Source: an uncultured Gammaproteobacteria bacterium (GTDB lineage: Bacteria; Pseudomonadota; Gammaproteobacteria; Nitrosococcales; Methylophagaceae). Taken from it: a stretch of DNA of 7,187 nucleotides. Each line of letters opens with the position of its first letter. Position 1 is the first letter of the stretch. The stretch lies in assembly GCA_913058195.1 (NCBI GenBank), contig CAJXPP010000111.1:1-7187 (forward strand), in the 5' to 3' direction. This document shows, piece by piece, positions 5,316 through 7,187 of the stretch. Both the position numbers and the translations under genes were made by a program. Below the pieces are notes generated by a model. It saw nothing but the letters and a program-made list of their open reading frames with translations. It was not told the DNA's origin and did not search any database.

Positions 5316-7043
5316 TTATTTTTTGTTCAACTTATAGGCAATAATTTCATTACCACGTTTGTAGTTCATTTGAGCATTACCACCTGAACCTACAACAATA
5401 TACTGATCACCAGCAACGTTATAAGAAGCAGGAGGTGCATTAACACCCGCTTTGGTTTGATCTTGCCACATTAACTCACCAGAAGTTGAGTTATAAGCCT
5501 TGAACAAGCCATTACCTTCACCAGTGAATACTAGTCCTCCAGCTGTAGCAAGAATACCGCCGATCATAGGTTGCTGCGTTTTAACTTTCCATTTAATCTT
5601 ACCGGTGTTGTAATCGACAGCAGTCACATTACCCCATTGTTGTTCAGTCGCGATTACTTTGAATGCACCACCCAACCATAATTTACCTTCTGGATAAGGT
5701 GTTTCTTCAACGTGGTAGGTCATTGGTTGATGCAAGTTGATTGCATACGCTAAGCCTTGGTTAGGATCGGTTGCCATTGGCGACCATTCAACACCACCGT
5801 TTGCACCAGGTAACATGCTAGCACCTTCTTTAGTTGGCAATACCCAGCGATCACGTTGCATAACCATCGTTTCAGAATGACGGATCAAGCTACAGTCAGA
5901 TGCATCATGTACGTAAACATAACCTGTTTTACCGCCATGTAATACGCCTTTAACGGTATCGCCGTTCTCATTTGTTACAGGCACAAGAATAGGTGGACTC
6001 ACAGCATCAAGATCCCATACATCATGAGCAATGTATTGGAAGTGACAAATTTTTGCACCAGTATCCAAATCTACGGAAACAAGTGAATTTGTATACAAGT
6101 TATCACCTGGACGCACCGCGCCATATAAATCAGGCGATGGGTTACCAACTACAAAATATGCTCGGTTATTATCACGGTCAATGGCCATATTTTGCCATAC
6201 ACCACCACCTAGGGTTTTGTACGGGTCGCCTAATTCTTTAAGTGCTGCTTTTTCAGCTGCAATATCACGATGCATGTAAAGACCAGTTGCATCATTTTCA
6301 GCCCAAACACCCGTTGAATCTTCTGGAATACTGTTAAATGTCCATACTAAAGCACCCGTTTTAGCATCAAATGCTTTAACAAAACCACGAATACCATATT
6401 CGCCGCCATTGGTACCGATCAACACTTTTCCGTTAACAATAGTAGGTGACATAGTTTCACTGTAACCCAGTTCAGGATCAGCAATTTCAACATCCCATAC
6501 TTTTTTACCCGTCTTAGCATCTAATGCTACTAATCTGGCATCCAATGTTCCCATATAGACCATATCATCTAGTGCAGCTACACCACGGTTATTAGGACCA
6601 CAACAGTAGGTGGTTATAGGTCCCATTTTGTGCTCATAGTGCCACTTTTGCTTGCCTGTTTTAGCATCTAATGCATATACATGGTTGAACGATGATGTGA
6701 CAAACATGGTGCCATTAATAACAATAGGCGTCGTTTCCAATGAATCGACAACATCCATTTTGAATGACCAAGCACGTTCCAGATTATGTACGTTTTCACG
6801 ATTAATCTGTTCAGCAGGATAAAAGCGAGTCTGGCTGTAGTTACCATTTGTATGTAGGAAATTATTTGAATCGCCTGCCGCGTTATCTAACAAATCCTGA
6901 GTAACAGTTTGCATATCACCAAACAAGCTGCCACCAGATACCTCTTCACCAGCAAAAGCACTATGCATACCTGCTGCCATCAGCATTGATACTAGCCCTA
7001 CCTTTATGAAGGTATTACTAGTCTTCTGTTTTATTTTAGACAT
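5316..7043 (-). CDS. PQQ-dependent alcohol dehydrogenase, quinoprotein (methanol/ethanol family)
   Basis: A periplasmic eight-bladed beta-propeller enzyme that oxidises an alcohol (substrate unknown) with pyrroloquinoline quinone and passes electrons to a cytochrome c. The 575 residues fit the family. Residues 1-31 are a signal peptide (IKVGLVSMLMAAG core, cleavage after AFA). Family marks are the vicinal cysteines Cys147-Cys148 in CCGPNNRG, metal-ligand Glu215 in GGEYGIRG, the GNPSP and RPGDN motifs (300-315), catalytic Asp344 followed by Asp346 in WDLDAV, Lys372 where MxaF has Arg331, Trp420 in GGVEWSPMA, and the closing blade GGILATAGGLVFTGEGNG (495-512). No CXXCH is present, so it is not a quinohemoprotein. 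Asp-x-Asp is the signature linked to lanthanide use in XoxF and ExaF/PedH. However CCGPNNRG and GGGVWQN differ from the CCDxVNRG and GGGTNWGW typical of MxaF/XoxF, so I do not assign xoxF. A GAGGA ribosome site precedes the start. A terminator follows. Confidence 0.93.
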   Translation of the reverse strand: MSKIKQKTSNTFIKVGLVSMLMAAGMHSAFAGEEVSGGSLFGDMQTVTQDLLDNAAGDSNNFLHTNGNYSQTRFYPAEQINRENVHNLERAWSFKMDVVDSLETTPIVINGTMFVTSSFNHVYALDAKTGKQKWHYEHKMGPITTYCCGPNNRGVAALDDMVYMGTLDARLVALDAKTGKKVWDVEIADPELGYSETMSPTIVNGKVLIGTNGGEYGIRGFVKAFDAKTGALVWTFNSIPEDSTGVWAENDATGLYMHRDIAAEKAALKELGDPYKTLGGGVWQNMAIDRDNNRAYFVVGNPSPDLYGAVRPGDNLYTNSLVSVDLDTGAKICHFQYIAHDVWDLDAVSPPILVPVTNENGDTVKGVLHGGKTGYVYVHDASDCSLIRHSETMVMQRDRWVLPTKEGASMLPGANGGVEWSPMATDPNQGLAYAINLHQPMTYHVEETPYPEGKLWLGGAFKVIATEQQWGNVTAVDYNTGKIKWKVKTQQPMIGGILATAGGLVFTGEGNGLFKAYNSTSGELMWQDQTKAGVNAPPASYNVAGDQYIVVGSGGNAQMNYKRGNEIIAYKLNKK

Positions 7044-7187
7044 TGTATCCTCTCTCTTTGATTATAATTAGCAGCTTTTCCCAGCCATTCCTTGTAGCTG
7101 CAGACAAGAAAGTTTAATTTCGTTAGCGAATGCCATCTATCTCTAATTCTGGATGCGAATTTTGAACATGATGCTTACTATGCACTT
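7044..7187 (-). promoter_or_regulatory. Leader and candidate control region of the PQQ dehydrogenase gene
   Basis: On the minus strand a purine-rich stretch AGAGAGAGGA lies just before the ATG and gives a Shine-Dalgarno sequence (GAGGA). An exact TATAAT (7066-7061) lies upstream; as a -10 box it would leave a leader of only about 10 bases, and no good -35 box is found at 16-18 bases. An inverted repeat GCAGCT/AGCTGC (7071-7076 and 7096-7101, 19 bases apart) sits where a -35-binding regulator could act. The part beyond 7105 shows no recognisable gene. Confidence 0.4.

Noticed and set aside
5316..7043. Assignment of the dehydrogenase as xoxF or mxaF
   Set aside because: The Asp-x-Asp motif fits XoxF, but CCGPNNRG and GGGVWQN depart from both families, and no xoxJ or mxaI-like gene is present in the window.
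7123..7185. Possible C-terminal end of an upstream minus-strand gene (about 20 codons before a TAA)
   Set aside because: The frame is short, rich in His and polar residues and runs off the contig; nothing distinguishes it from a chance open frame.

Overview
This AT-rich window looks like the end of an assembled contig from a Gram-negative bacterium, most likely a gammaproteobacterium. PntA and PntB resemble the E. coli proteins closely, including subunit split and residue numbering. Three further proteins carry Sec signal peptides and are probably periplasmic. The first 48 bases are not genomic: they are an Illumina Nextera adapter with an i5 index. I see no mobile element, CRISPR array, tRNA or rRNA.

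Layout, left to right: adapter (1-48); the last ~30 codons of a plus-strand membrane protein (50-142); a 317-base AT-rich convergent gap with inverted repeats but no gene (143-459); then five genes, all on the minus strand. In transcription order these are a PQQ-dependent alcohol dehydrogenase (7043-5316), a strong intrinsic terminator (5273-5240), a diheme cytochrome c (5184-4549), an exported ankyrin-repeat protein (4524-3670), a 228-base regulatory gap, pntA (3441-1876) and pntB (1863-460). The right edge (7044-7187) holds the leader of the dehydrogenase gene.

The genes suggest two linked blocks. The first is a periplasmic alcohol-oxidation module. The dehydrogenase has no heme motif of its own and so needs an external acceptor, and a diheme cytochrome c is encoded next to it. 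An exported ankyrin protein is encoded 24 bases after the cytochrome. The order dehydrogenase, cytochrome, periplasmic accessory protein resembles the lanthanide methanol dehydrogenase cluster xoxF-xoxG-xoxJ, but the dehydrogenase is not a canonical XoxF or MxaF and the third protein is unrelated to XoxJ. The second block is the proton-translocating transhydrogenase PntAB, which uses the proton gradient that such respiration builds to make NADPH. This metabolic link is inference; the two blocks have separate upstream regions.

The most interesting points are: the dehydrogenase carries the Asp-x-Asp active-site signature associated with lanthanide use but departs from XoxF/MxaF at other active-site motifs; the second heme domain of the cytochrome has Ile where the distal Met ligand is expected; a strong terminator separates enzyme and cytochrome genes; and an exported ankyrin protein takes the accessory-gene position.
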